The notes beneath the pieces are model-generated. The model searched no databases and had not been told where the DNA came from. It saw only the letters and a list, made by a program, of their open reading frames with translations. The translations under genes and the position numbers were made by a program. A stretch of 64,000 nt of DNA from Hemileia vastatrix (taxonomy: Eukaryota > Basidiomycota > Pucciniomycetes > Pucciniales > Zaghouaniaceae): assembly GCA_030280995.1 (NCBI GenBank), contig JASXTE010000005.1, positions 930,001 to 994,000 on the forward strand. Direction: 5' to 3'. This document shows, one piece after another, positions 47,416 through 57,607 of the stretch (positions are counted from its first letter, which is position 1; each line of letters starts with the position of its first letter).

Positions 47416-50400
47416 CTAAGATTTTTTCTTTTTGTATTTTTTCAACAGAGCAGGCAGATTTGAAATTTCTTTGCCAGGTATCCATGCATCATGTTCAGAT
47501 GATTTGTTCTTATATCTCAATAAATATTCAGTACCTCTTTCAGAAGTGATAATTCTATCATTGAGAATTTTATCAATTTCTGCTGTTTCTGTGACTTCCT
47601 GAGGGTTCTTCTTAGGTCTTCCCCTTCTTTTTGGAAATAAGTCACTGTTGGAAGTATAAGGTTTAAGCAAAGAAATGGGAAAGACAGGATTTTTCCTATC
47701 ATATGGAGAATACAATACAACTTCTACTGCATTATCACCAACCATTCTTTTAACAACAAATGGTCCTACAAAAGGATCTTTTAATTTGTGGTTACCTTGT
47801 AAATTGAAATGGACAGTAGAGATCAACACTTCATCACCCTTGTTAAATGTGTATTCTTTATGGGATTTATCCCATCTTTTCTTTTCATATTCAAATGCTT
47901 TATCAATACAACTCTGAGCATGTTTTCTGCATAGCTGTTGCATTTGCATAAAAGATTTTACACCAGGGTGTAGTTCCAACTTAGGTAATTTATTATTGAG
48001 AATTTGAGCAGGAGTGTTTGGGACATAACCTAACCAAAGCTCAAAAGGCTTTTTCTCAGTGACAGAATGAACAGTGCTATTATATGCAAATTCAAGACCA
48101 GGCAAAAGAGTGACCCAATCATGAGTAAATCTGTCATTGTCTTTATATTCTAAACCAAAGGCACAATACCTTCTAATCATATCTTCCAGAGTTTGAATCA
48201 TTCTTTCAGCTAGACCATCAGTCTGAGGATGGTGAGCTGTAGATAATTTTAACTCACAGCCACAAATATCCATCAAAGAGGTCCAAAACTCAGAAGTGAA
48301 TTTTGGATCCCTATCAGAGATAATGACTTTTGGAAAACCAATAATATTAAACATGTAAGACCACCATAAGAAAGCTAATTCTTTGGTGGATACATCTTTG
48401 TGGGTTGGAATAAATTTGCACATTTTTGTGAATCTATCAACTATTACCCAACAAGAGTTAAAGCTGTCTTTACCTGCAACAGGAAGACCAGTGACAAAAT
48501 CCATATTAATGATTTGCCAGGGAGCACTAGGTGCTTCAATATGTTGTAATAACCCTGCCCTTTTACCTGTTAACCTTTTAGATTTTTGGCAGGAATCACA
48601 AGATTCAACATATAATTTTGTGTCTTCAGACATATTAGCCCACCATGCAGTGTTTTTGATTCTAATCAATGTTTTTTCAAGATCAAAATGACCAGCTAAT
48701 ATGTCATCATGACAAAGTTTAAGGATAGTTTCTTTCATTGAAGGAGGAATAACAATTACATTGGTAAGCTTCCTTCTATAATATATATAACCATCTTCAA
48801 TAGAAAACTTTCCTTTATTTAAAGCATTTTGGTACTTTGCAGGAAGAGTTTTTATTAATGATTGAATTGAAGCATTCTTAGGATCATTCAAAATAGTAAC
48901 TAATTTATTTAAGTCAGAATCTTTATCATATGAATCCAGTATTAACTGTAATAACTCTTCTTCCATATCAACTATAAATATACCATGTATATGAACAGTG
49001 TCATCCTCAGGTACATAAGCAGGATTGGAGTCATTATTTGGCAGAGGCAATCTGGAGAGCATATCAACATTAGAGTGAACATTTCCAGCTCTGTGGATAA
49101 TAGTCATCCTTCCTCTATATTCCTGAACAGCAAGTTGCCACCTTAACATATGTCTGTTAGGTGTTTTGAGGTTTAAGAGAGATTTCACAGCACTACAGTC
49201 AGTTACCAACTCAAATTTTTGGTCATCCAAGTAGTAATGAAGTTTCTCAAGAGCCCAAACAACTGCTAAGCACTCCAATTGAGTGGCACCATATTTCAAT
49301 TCACTATTTCTTAAGGTTCTTGAAATATAACAAATTACAACCTCTGAGGATTTATCATTAATAATTTGCTTTTGGTGAAGGGCAGCACCCAGACCAATAA
49401 AGCTAGCATCTGTATAAAGTACAAATGGCTTGTTAAAATCTGGAAGAGCCAATATAGGGGCTGACATTAAGCAATTTTTCAATGTATTAAAAGCTTTTTG
49501 ACAGTCATCATTCCAGAGAAAAGCAACATCTTTTCTGGTTAGTTTTGTAAGAGGCAAGGCTATGACCTGATAATTTTTAATATATTGTCTATAATAGCCA
49601 CACATACCTAAAAAACTTTGGATTTCTCTTACAGAAGTTGGTGCTTTCACATTTTGAATGGCAGCAACTTTATTATGGTCTACACAAATTTGTAAGCCTG
49701 ACACAACATGGCCAAGGACTTTCAAAGATTGAAAACCAAATTTACACTTTTTTAAAGATAAGGTCATATTGATTTCATCCATTTTTTGGAAAACTCTATT
49801 TAAATGAATCATATGTTCATCAAAAGTTTTAGAAAAAACAATAATATCATCAATATAAACCATGAGCCAACCTTCAATAATTTCTTGATGGAAAGTGTTA
49901 TCCATGACTTTCTGGAAAACTGAAGGAGCATTTTTAGGGCCAAATGGCATCCTAACATACTTATATATTCCCATATGAGTAGCAATAAGCAAAAAATTTT
50001 GAGAATTTTTCTCAACTGGAACTTGATGATACCCTTTATTACCATCCAGACAACTAATAAATTTTGCACCTTGCAAGGTAGCATGTATTGAATTAATTCT
50101 GGGTAAAGGATAAATATCATCAACAGTATAAGTATTTAAAGCTCTGTAATCTCCACATAATCTAGCTTTATCTTTTTCATAAGAAATTAAGACTGGGGAG
50201 ATGACACAATATTTGGGGGTGACATCCACTTTCTCAATGATATTCATTTTCAATAATGTTTCAATATTATCTTCAATATCTTTTCTTTTTGATGGAGAAG
50301 CAGGATATGGTTTTTTCTTAAGGGAAGGAGGAATATCACTCAAATTACAGGATAAGGTAATTTTCATCTCTTCCTGAACAATTCCCAAGACATGAGAACC

Positions 50401-53400
50401 ATGAGCAAAAGCCATAGGGAAAGAGGTAATAGAGGCAACAATAGAATCCTTTTGTTCATTAGTCAAATGATCACCAAAAGAAGCGGTATTTATTTCATGT
50501 AATAAATCATCCATTTCAGTTGTTGTTCTACCTTTACAGTGGGTCAGTGAGTTACAAGATTTCAACAAATGCCCAGAAGGTTTAGGAGAAGAAATTTTGA
50601 ATTTTCTTTTCCCATTCATTCCTAAGGTAAAGCAATTATTTGCTGGGTCCAGTTTCACACCAAACATGGTTAAAATATCATTTCCCATAATAAACCAATT
50701 GCTCAAATTATCATTTTTCATGACAACAAACTCACAAATAGCTCTGACAAAACCACCATTATATTTGAAGAATACAGAGGTTTTGTATTTGCCAATAGGA
50801 AATAAGGTAGAACCATACCCTCTCCATTTTTCAGAAGTTATAGGCAATAATTTACACAAATATTCCTTATCCACTGAAGCCAAAGCTTTTTCAGATACTA
50901 CACTTCCTCCAGCACCAGAATCAAGAACTACATCAACATTTTTACCATTAATGATAACAGGTGCCTTTAAAGGGGATATAGGAATAGAATTGTTAGTAAT
51001 ATCTTTAATTATCTCAGCATTTTCTACTGAAGATAAATTCAATACACAATCTTCAGATATATTATTTAAATAATGGACATCATGTTCCAACATTAAAACA
51101 TCTTTAACAGATTCATTGTCATAGGAGATATTACTTTCACAGTCACTGGACGAATTATTGACATCAAGATCAACTTCATCAGTGTCTTCATTTTGTTCAA
51201 CAAGATGAATTTTCTTGTCACAAACATGACCCTTCTGCCACGGTTTGTTACATTTATAACAAGTATTTGTTGCATATTTTTTAGGTGCAACTGGGGCAGA
51301 AGGTTTACCAGATTTTTCTGGGAGCTTTATAGAAGGTTTATTCTGATCATTATAAGATTTACTAAGGTAATTCTTTGGTTCATATCTATGGTTGAGTAGT
51401 ACTTCATTACAGATATTAATGAAAGAAGAATTTTCCCTTACATGCTCAGTTCTAGCAACAATCAAATCCCTAAGAGAATTTGGTAATTTATACAAGATTT
51501 TATCTCTCCAAATATCATAATCCATCTTTGGATCAATTGCTCTAAGGATTTTAGTTATTTTCATCAGAAAAACAATGGGCTTTTCAACAGAGGAGGATAC
51601 ATATCTAGTATTCTCATACAGTCTTTGCTGAGCTAACCTGAATTTTGAACCACCAAACTGATTCTCAATCAAGGATTTCCAATCATTCCATGTATAATGA
51701 TTGTTATCTAAGAGGACAGATTCATACCACATCAAGGCTACATTGGAAAATAAAGAAATTAGCTTAGAAACAATTTCCTCATCAGGTAGTTTATAAGATC
51801 TCTTTAAATTATCAATTCTTTGGATAAAGTGTTGCCAATCAGAGGAAGAATCACCATCAAAGGTAGGATATTGGTCTAACTTAGGCCAATTTTTCTGACT
51901 ACTGGGATGGTCCATTTTTTGGTTTGAATTATTCATTAGTAATAATTCCTGAAGTTTAGCCAGGTGTTCAGAAATTTCATTATTTACAGAAACAGCTGGT
52001 GCATGACCATCACAAGATTTTTTGCTAGTAGCAAAAGATTTTACAGACTCATTGTCAGTTTGTTTAATGGTTGAAATATGAGGAAGAAAGGATGAACTTT
52101 GTTCAGGTTTTTTCCCTTTATTTTTATGCAGCTTACTGGCAGAAATCTCATTTAATTCATTATTGATGCTTAAGGTTGAGAACTTTTCCTGTAGGTCAGA
52201 CACATAGTTTCTTATTCTTGGAATTTCAGACATCTGGTCATTCACTTTTGCAAGAGATAGAACATTTCTGTCCTCAGAAACTGAGTGTTTGGTACTTAGT
52301 GTATGGAAGTCATTTTTTAGTTTCTTCAACTCATTTTGTAGAGATTTTATTTCATTTTTGAATGAATAATTTTCCTCAATAAGGGGTTTCAATTCACTCA
52401 ATGTCTTATGCAGACTGATATTTCTATCTGAGATAGCTCTATGGTCACTTCTTATTTGTTTTTGTTGACTAAGAACAATATTCAAGGTTTCTTTGATTTT
52501 TAAATAAGCTGTATCTTGTACAGAAGAACTCACTCTACATTGCAAGTGTAAATTATTTAATCTATCATTTTCATGGATTAACACATCTCTCACATGTTTG
52601 TCTTTCACAATATTAAAATCAAGGGTATCTTTCAAAATTTCCTCAGAAGTTTTTTCAATTAAGTTATAGATTTCAGGGGGAACAGAATCATTTTTAATTG
52701 CAAGAGAAGGATTAATTAAAGATGTAGAAGTTAAATGTAAAGGTTCATCAAATGACAATTTGCTAATTACATCAATAGGGCTACTAGTTACAGGAAGCTG
52801 TCTTTTAACAGGTTTAACTGTTCTTTCACCATGTTCAATAATATTACCTGCAGAAGAAGATTTATTAGAAAACATACCCAAGTGACTATCAAACAAATTA
52901 CTTACCATGGCAGAGGAGGAAACTTCCCCTGGGACTGGGTTTGGGATTGTGCTTGGGCCTTCTTTCTCCTGCTTTGTTGGTAGGGATGAGGAGGTGGATG
53001 GAAATTGGGTGTTCTGGATGGGCCAGGCTGATGATGAGGAGGGTGTTGCACATTCTGTTGGTAGTGACTCATTAGATAATCCCATTTCCATTACTCTACT
53101 TCCATAGTATTTGGATTTTGGATGGTTGAGCTGGGTGGCTGTGAAGGTTGAGCCTGAAATTGAAGCTGATTGGGAGGCAATTGAGGAGGGGCCTGGGCCT
53201 GAATCTGGTTCCTGAGTTCTTGGACCTGATCCCACAATGTGTCTACCTTTGCTTTGTACGTCATATTTTCTGTCTTCAACTCTTTTATATGACTGGAGAG
53301 GTTGCTGATTTGTTGTGGCAGAGGAAGCTTTTTTATTTTGAAGCCTTTTGGAAGACCTTCTTGAGGCACTAGAGGCTTTACTTCCTTCTGTGGTACTGGG

Positions 53401-53583
53401 GGAAGGGGGTTTGGTTTGTTTGCATTTCCTGTCATTTCCACATCCTGCAGTATGAGAATTCTTTGTGTTAACATAAGATTTTTTATGACCAACTTTAGAA
53501 GAACTTACAGTGTCAGCATCATAGTCAATTTCTATTTCATCCACTTGCATGTTATCCATTTTTTCTGTCAAATTGTTGGACAT
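47416..53583 (-). CDS. gypsy-2 Gag-Pol polyprotein with chromodomain, 2055 aa
   Basis: One uninterrupted frame begins MSNNLTEKMDNMQVDEIE at 53583. Domains in approximate order: Ser-rich N-terminus (1-330), coiled coil (about 390-445, KNEIKSLQNELKKLKND), Gag core (570-720), zinc knuckle CYKCNKPWQKGHVC (about 775), protease VVLDSGAGGS (about 888), RT with VYIDDIIVFSK (about 1242), RNase H LYTDASFIGLG (about 1386), integrase HHCC (about 1620) and core with NMDFVTG, SDRDPKF and GLAERMIQ, GPY/F module (DPFVGPFVVKRM), and a C-terminal chromodomain (about 1998-2050, ERGTEYLLRYKNKSSEHDAW). No catalytic residue is missing. Gag and Pol share one frame, so Gag excess would need proteolysis or turnover and not frameshifting. 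It belongs to the chromovirus lineage. Confidence 0.95.
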   Translation of the reverse strand: MSNNLTEKMDNMQVDEIEIDYDADTVSSSKVGHKKSYVNTKNSHTAGCGNDRKCKQTKPPSPSTTEGSKASSASRRSSKRLQNKKASSATTNQQPLQSYKRVEDRKYDVQSKGRHIVGSGPRTQEPDSGPGPSSIASQSASISGSTFTATQLNHPKSKYYGSRVMEMGLSNESLPTECATPSSSSAWPIQNTQFPSTSSSLPTKQEKEGPSTIPNPVPGEVSSSAMVSNLFDSHLGMFSNKSSSAGNIIEHGERTVKPVKRQLPVTSSPIDVISKLSFDEPLHLTSTSLINPSLAIKNDSVPPEIYNLIEKTSEEILKDTLDFNIVKDKHVRDVLIHENDRLNNLHLQCRVSSSVQDTAYLKIKETLNIVLSQQKQIRSDHRAISDRNISLHKTLSELKPLIEENYSFKNEIKSLQNELKKLKNDFHTLSTKHSVSEDRNVLSLAKVNDQMSEIPRIRNYVSDLQEKFSTLSINNELNEISASKLHKNKGKKPEQSSSFLPHISTIKQTDNESVKSFATSKKSCDGHAPAVSVNNEISEHLAKLQELLLMNNSNQKMDHPSSQKNWPKLDQYPTFDGDSSSDWQHFIQRIDNLKRSYKLPDEEIVSKLISLFSNVALMWYESVLLDNNHYTWNDWKSLIENQFGGSKFRLAQQRLYENTRYVSSSVEKPIVFLMKITKILRAIDPKMDYDIWRDKILYKLPNSLRDLIVARTEHVRENSSFINICNEVLLNHRYEPKNYLSKSYNDQNKPSIKLPEKSGKPSAPVAPKKYATNTCYKCNKPWQKGHVCDKKIHLVEQNEDTDEVDLDVNNSSSDCESNISYDNESVKDVLMLEHDVHYLNNISEDCVLNLSSVENAEIIKDITNNSIPISPLKAPVIINGKNVDVVLDSGAGGSVVSEKALASVDKEYLCKLLPITSEKWRGYGSTLFPIGKYKTSVFFKYNGGFVRAICEFVVMKNDNLSNWFIMGNDILTMFGVKLDPANNCFTLGMNGKRKFKISSPKPSGHLLKSCNSLTHCKGRTTTEMDDLLHEINTASFGDHLTNEQKDSIVASITSFPMAFAHGSHVLGIVQEEMKITLSCNLSDIPPSLKKKPYPASPSKRKDIEDNIETLLKMNIIEKVDVTPKYCVISPVLISYEKDKARLCGDYRALNTYTVDDIYPLPRINSIHATLQGAKFISCLDGNKGYHQVPVEKNSQNFLLIATHMGIYKYVRMPFGPKNAPSVFQKVMDNTFHQEIIEGWLMVYIDDIIVFSKTFDEHMIHLNRVFQKMDEINMTLSLKKCKFGFQSLKVLGHVVSGLQICVDHNKVAAIQNVKAPTSVREIQSFLGMCGYYRQYIKNYQVIALPLTKLTRKDVAFLWNDDCQKAFNTLKNCLMSAPILALPDFNKPFVLYTDASFIGLGAALHQKQIINDKSSEVVICYISRTLRNSELKYGATQLECLAVVWALEKLHYYLDDQKFELVTDCSAVKSLLNLKTPNRHMLRWQLAVQEYRGRMTIIHRAGNVHSNVDMLSRLPLPNNDSNPAYVPEDDTVHIHGIFIVDMEEELLQLILDSYDKDSDLNKLVTILNDPKNASIQSLIKTLPAKYQNALNKGKFSIEDGYIYYRRKLTNVIVIPPSMKETILKLCHDDILAGHFDLEKTLIRIKNTAWWANMSEDTKLYVESCDSCQKSKRLTGKRAGLLQHIEAPSAPWQIINMDFVTGLPVAGKDSFNSCWVIVDRFTKMCKFIPTHKDVSTKELAFLWWSYMFNIIGFPKVIISDRDPKFTSEFWTSLMDICGCELKLSTAHHPQTDGLAERMIQTLEDMIRRYCAFGLEYKDNDRFTHDWVTLLPGLEFAYNSTVHSVTEKKPFELWLGYVPNTPAQILNNKLPKLELHPGVKSFMQMQQLCRKHAQSCIDKAFEYEKKRWDKSHKEYTFNKGDEVLISTVHFNLQGNHKLKDPFVGPFVVKRMVGDNAVEVVLYSPYDRKNPVFPISLLKPYTSNSDLFPKRRGRPKKNPQEVTETAEIDKILNDRIITSERGTEYLLRYKNKSSEHDAWIPGKEISNLPALLKKYKKKKS

Positions 53584-54139
53584 ACTAGTGGGAAGATTAA
53601 TATTTTACTTTGTACTTTATAAAAAAATAATCAAAGTTAGTCAATAATTGCTCCAAATAATATAAAAAATTTTTTTAATTAATTAAATTATAGAAAAAAT
53701 AACTTTCAATATAAAGTAATAATTAAAAAAATTAATTTTTTAAAAAAATGGATTGCAAGTTTAAATTGGGAATAACAAGTTAGTTAATTCAACCAATTAA
53801 TTACCAATATTAAATATGGCAATATATTGGGACTAAGCACAATGTCTTAAGTCAACCAAAATTAACAATAATTAATTAATAAAAAAAAAATTAAATTAAT
53901 AATTCAATTTGTATTAATAATAATGTCAATTCTTCTAGGACTAAGAGGATTTAACACTCTATAATGGTCAACTAGGAAAAAAAATTTTTTTAAAATTGAA
54001 CACTTACACTCAGTGAATCAGCAATTAAGCCACAATCACTGTTATTGCAATAAAAATATAGTAATATGAGTGAGAGGTGCAAAGGTGAACTTACTATAGT
54101 GATTGAAAAATCACTTCAAAATAATATAAAAATTAATAT

Positions 54140-54273
54140 TATATAAACCTAAGATGTCGAACCCAAGTTCGAAACACAGTCGCGGCAAAAGTTTCGTTTT
54201 GCTAGGTGGTCCGTGCGTTTTGTCGTTTGTCGCCAGGCTTCGATCGTCGTCGTCGTTTGGAAAGGCCCTCAGT
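54140..54273 (-). promoter_or_regulatory. gypsy-2 leader with atypical primer-binding region
   Basis: Directly after the 5' LTR on the minus strand the sequence reads ACTGAGGGCCTTTCC, not the usual TGG. The leader is GC-richer than its surroundings. It includes TTCGAACTTGGGTTCGA, which resembles a tRNA T-arm. I could not assign a standard tRNA primer site, so priming may be unusual. Confidence 0.4.
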
Positions 54274-55413
54274 TGTCGGCCGGTCGTCTAGAAGAAGGAG
54301 AAAATAGGAGGAGGAATGAGAGGAGGAGAAGGAGGAAAGGAGTATGGGTAATAAAAAAAATAAAATTTAATAAAAGTATTTAATTTATTGAGAGAAAAAC
54401 AACGATAAGTGAGCTGGGAGGTGACAACAACTTGGTTTTATTAATATTAATATTATTTAAGTAAGAGTTCTGCGCGGCAACCAAAATAATTACTATCAGA
54501 CTTAAAGCAACCTTTAAATTGTTATATAAAATTTTAATTAGAATTTTATTACTAATAAAAAGAATATAAACGTAATATAAAAATTGTATTTAATTGTTGA
54601 GTGTATAATAAGTGATAAGGCTACAGGGGATTATCCAAGGCCCTTTTATAGGCAATGGGTCCTCTGAAGCGCTACTATATCAGTAAATACAATGATTAGA
54701 AAGGAATAAAACAAATATATCAAAAAGAGTAAATGAAACATAACAATATAGAGAAAAACATGAAACAATTAATTAAAAGCCCAATTAAGAATCCAATTTC
54801 CCCGCCATTAATCCCCAAATCAGTAAGTGACAATAGTAAATAACTAAACAAGAGTGGAAACATAGGAACTATGAGAAATATAATTCCCAACAGATGGTAA
54901 ATCCTGATTAGAGGACATTTTAAGTGAAACAAAAAATAATTTGACGCAACAAAACAATCAATTAATCTCAATTTAGTTCAAATTAATTTATTTGTTTTTT
55001 CTAACACAATTAAGGGTCAAAAGAAGCGTCCTTAATAATTGTTTAGTGTCATATGAGAGGTATTAGTTAATATATAAATTTAAGTAATTAATTTAAATAT
55101 ATTATAAATCAAATTTACACTTGTAATTATAATATATGTTTTTTAATTAATTAAATATAAATTTATAATTATTAAATATATAAAAATGCGCCATTATTTG
55201 TAGAATATATTATATTATGCTCAATTTAATTGTATATAAAAATATATATAACCAATAAATTTAATGTAACATTTGTATATAATAAAATTCTTATATAATT
55301 TCATTATGTAATAAAATATTAAGTTATATTCATTAAATACAAGTTTTACCCACTCTTTAAGGTTTTATAATTTATATATCATTTACTGGACTCCTGGAAT
55401 AGCCTGGCTGACA
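54274..55413 (-). repeat. gypsy-2 5' LTR
   Basis: It matches 46243-47382 and is followed by TTTAT (55414-55418). It carries the promoter that would drive gag-pol. Confidence 0.96.
54641..54652 (-). promoter_or_regulatory. TATA-like box in the gypsy-2 5' LTR
   Basis: The minus strand reads CCTATAAAAGGGCC, a good TATA match in the middle of the LTR and in the right orientation. Transcription would start some 25-40 bases below it. The same segment is kept in the older LTR at 18984-20119 and, weakly, at 40344-41163. Confidence 0.55.
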
Positions 55414-55480
55414 TTTATCCTCTTTATCATCTTCATCTTTATCATCTCTATCATCTTCTTCAAAATCAACTTCAATACAA

Positions 55481-55702
55481 TCATCTTCTAAATCATCAAA
55501 AAAAAATAATGATAATTAGTCTCATCAGAATAAAAGATATCTGAAAAAAAGTAATTCTTCTTCTAAATCATCAAAAAAAATTAAAGATAATCAGTCTCAT
55601 CAGAAGAAAAGATATCTGAAAAAAAAAATCATCTTCTAAATCATCAAAAAAAAATTAAATATAATCAGTCTCATCAGAAGAAAAGATATCTGAAAAAAAA
55701 AA
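55481..55702 (+). repeat. Three tandem units of about 75 bp in the Tet-like N-terminus
   Basis: Each unit has CTTCTAAATCATCAAAAAA, then GATAATCAGTCTCATCAGAA and GATATCTGAAAAAAA. In frame it would encode SKSSKK and QSHQKKRYLKK, a basic, Ser-rich segment. A1 has one related unit (EYRNKRY), so expansion occurred in locus C. Length changes in A runs break the frame. Confidence 0.8.
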
Positions 55703-56699
55703 TTCTCTGTGAAAGTTTTTTTTGTCATATCCCAAACATTTTTTTTCATAAAACTAAAGTAGATAAAAAAAATCAATATCCAAAAAAATTACCAGAAGAT
55801 ATCAAATATCTAACTGAATTTGGAGATTATTGAGTTGTTGCAGTTATCAGTAATACTTATAAGGCTCAATTCATTTTGGAAGTTCATTCATTTGATGGTG
55901 TAAAAAATGAATCTTTTAATCAACTATCTGATCTTATCATAACTCTTTATCAAATGGTTTTGGTTCTGTTACCTATGAGGAATACAAATTTCTTGGGTGG
56001 TATCATGATTGGATTTGGTTGGAGACTTGGTTTTCTTAAAGGATATTCTCTTGGTATGTATAATAATTTTTGTTCCATTCTTAATATCATTTCACTTATT
56101 TTAATTATATAGGCATATATTCATTGCTCAAGAATATCACTAAAGCTCAAAAAGATGAAGACTTTTGCTTATGGGACACTCTACCTGCCTTTAACTCTTT
56201 TCTTGCTCTTCGACCCAAAAAGGTCTGTAATAAAGCATTTGAAAAAAATTATGAGCTTGCAACCAAAGTTGGAATACTGAATTGGTGTGACTCCGAATGG
56301 GAAGATATAAGCCATGAATATCTTTTATTTTCAAATGTTATTTTTACTCATTTAGAATCCTACAATAAGATTCATATTGATAGAAATGACACCAATTTTT
56401 TTACTTTTGGAATATTCTCATATATCAATATGATAACTGGCCAACCAATACCATCTTCAGCTAAAATCAAAGGACATGGTTTATATTTTCCAGACCACCG
56501 GTGCATCATTGATTTTGGTTTGGGAAATGGTATCATTGAAACTATTTGGAATACTTCTCAGGATAATCATAAAACAACCAAAGCTCCTCCTGGTTTGGAA
56601 TCCTGTCAAGATTTCACACATCTTGGTTGCTCATTTCAAATCAGTCATAAGTTGATTCAAAGAATCAACAAGGTAAAGAAAGAATTTAAAGTTAATTGA

Positions 56700-57039
56700 T
56701 TTAAAAAAACTTTATCTAGATTCAAAAAGTATGGGGATTAGAGTTGTCATTGAAAATTTTATATTTTTTCATAAATTTTTAATAAATATTTTTTATATAT
56801 CAATTTTCTCAAATAATGTGATGAGCCATCGACCTTGTGTTGTATAACAGGTAATCATGATAACATTTATTTGTTTCATGGGGTTCCTCTTTCCTATACC
56901 TGTAGAAAGTCCCAAACTTATGTTTCTCGACTTGGTCTGCATTTTGGCTTGAGGGATTGTCATTACTTTAAACTAGGGAAATTGATATATATTAGATATT
57001 TATTTAATAATTTATGTAATTATATTAAATTTAGATGAC
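56700..57039. other. Spacer after the Tet-like gene, locus C
   Basis: No gene is visible. A segment near 56852-56900 (GGTAATCATGATAACATT, GGGGTTCCTCT) matches 18940-18985 of A1 on the opposite strand, so it is part of the ancestral element. Confidence 0.5.
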
Positions 57040-57450
57040 TTCCACCCCTTACTTCAATAAAATGCAGGGGGGGGTATTGCCAAATTTTCAAATCTGACAT
57101 TCAAAATTGAAGACTTGTAAAAATTTTGGTGATACACACCCCTTGCTTCAATAAAATGTAGGGGGGGTATTGCAAATTTTCAAATGTAACAGGTAAAATT
57201 TTTGACTTGTAAATATTTTGGTGATACCCATCCCTTACTTCAATAAAATCCAGGGGGGGTATTTCCAAAATTTCTAATAAGACTTGTGAAATTTTTGACA
57301 TGTAAGAATTTTGGGGATACCGGTAAAATTCAGGGGGTAGTAAAGGCAAAGTTTCATATAAGACTTTCAAGATTCATGACATGAAAGAATTTTGGTGATA
57401 CCCACCCCTTACTTCAAAAAAATCCAGGGGTGGGGGATCGTCAAATTTTC
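57040..57450. repeat. Minisatellite of about 90-100 bp, five units
   Basis: Units near 57043, 57132, 57228, 57315 and 57400 contain CCCTTACTTCAATAAAAT, then a run of G, GTATTGCCAAATTTTC and TTTTGGTGATACCCA. A1 has two units and the third copy one, in the same place relative to the genes. The position between two convergent 3' ends suggests no coding role. Confidence 0.82.
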
Positions 57451-57607
57451 AAAGGAAACATGAAAATTTTATTTAAAAAAAGAATATTTAACATTAAAAT
57501 ACAAAAATTCAAGTAATGATTGATAGAGTAATGAAATACAAGACATTATTGTAAATTTTATGTACAAATACATATGAACAGTTGAAGTGTGAGAGAAATA
57601 AAAAAAA

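Larger units (their letters stand above)
46243..55413 (-). mobile_element. gypsy-2: intact, recent chromovirus, TSD TTTAT
   Basis: LTRs at 46243-47382 and 54274-55413 are both 1140 bp, and I noticed one difference (near 46880 and 54900). TTTAT is duplicated at 46238-46242 and 55414-55418. A single open gag-pol frame fills the interior. A purine tract (AGAGTGAGGGAG on the minus strand) adjoins the 3' LTR. It has split the Ser-rich start of the Tet-like gene. All features fit a young and possibly mobile element. Confidence 0.95.
46191..56699 (+). pseudogene. Tet-like 2OG-Fe(II) oxygenase, locus C, split by gypsy-2
   Basis: The start reads MSSSSDSPLTSLSSSSL and is interrupted after 46242; it resumes at 55414 in frame (Ser-rich, then SKSTSIQSSSKSSKKNNDN) and meets a stop in a tandem repeat. 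Core exons follow: LPEDIKYLTEFGDY, stop, then FLGGIMIGFGWRLGFLKG to the intron at 56054-56112, and IYSLLKNITKAQK to 56699. The HxD iron motif is present in NKIHIDRNDT; the likely distal His is in DNHKTTKAPP. The end (HLGCSFQISHKLIQ) has His where related proteins, as I recall them, have the Arg that binds 2-oxoglutarate. Family enzymes oxidise 5-methylcytosine or thymine in DNA. The core is much better preserved than the N-terminus. Confidence 0.75.

Noticed and set aside
54140..54190. tRNA gene suggested by TTCGAACTTGGGTTCGA
   Set aside because: I could not fold a complete cloverleaf or find an A box at the right distance.
57040..57450. Possible CRISPR-like array
   Set aside because: Repeat units are 90-100 bp, adjacent and diverged, with no unique spacers, in an intron-bearing eukaryote; it is a minisatellite.
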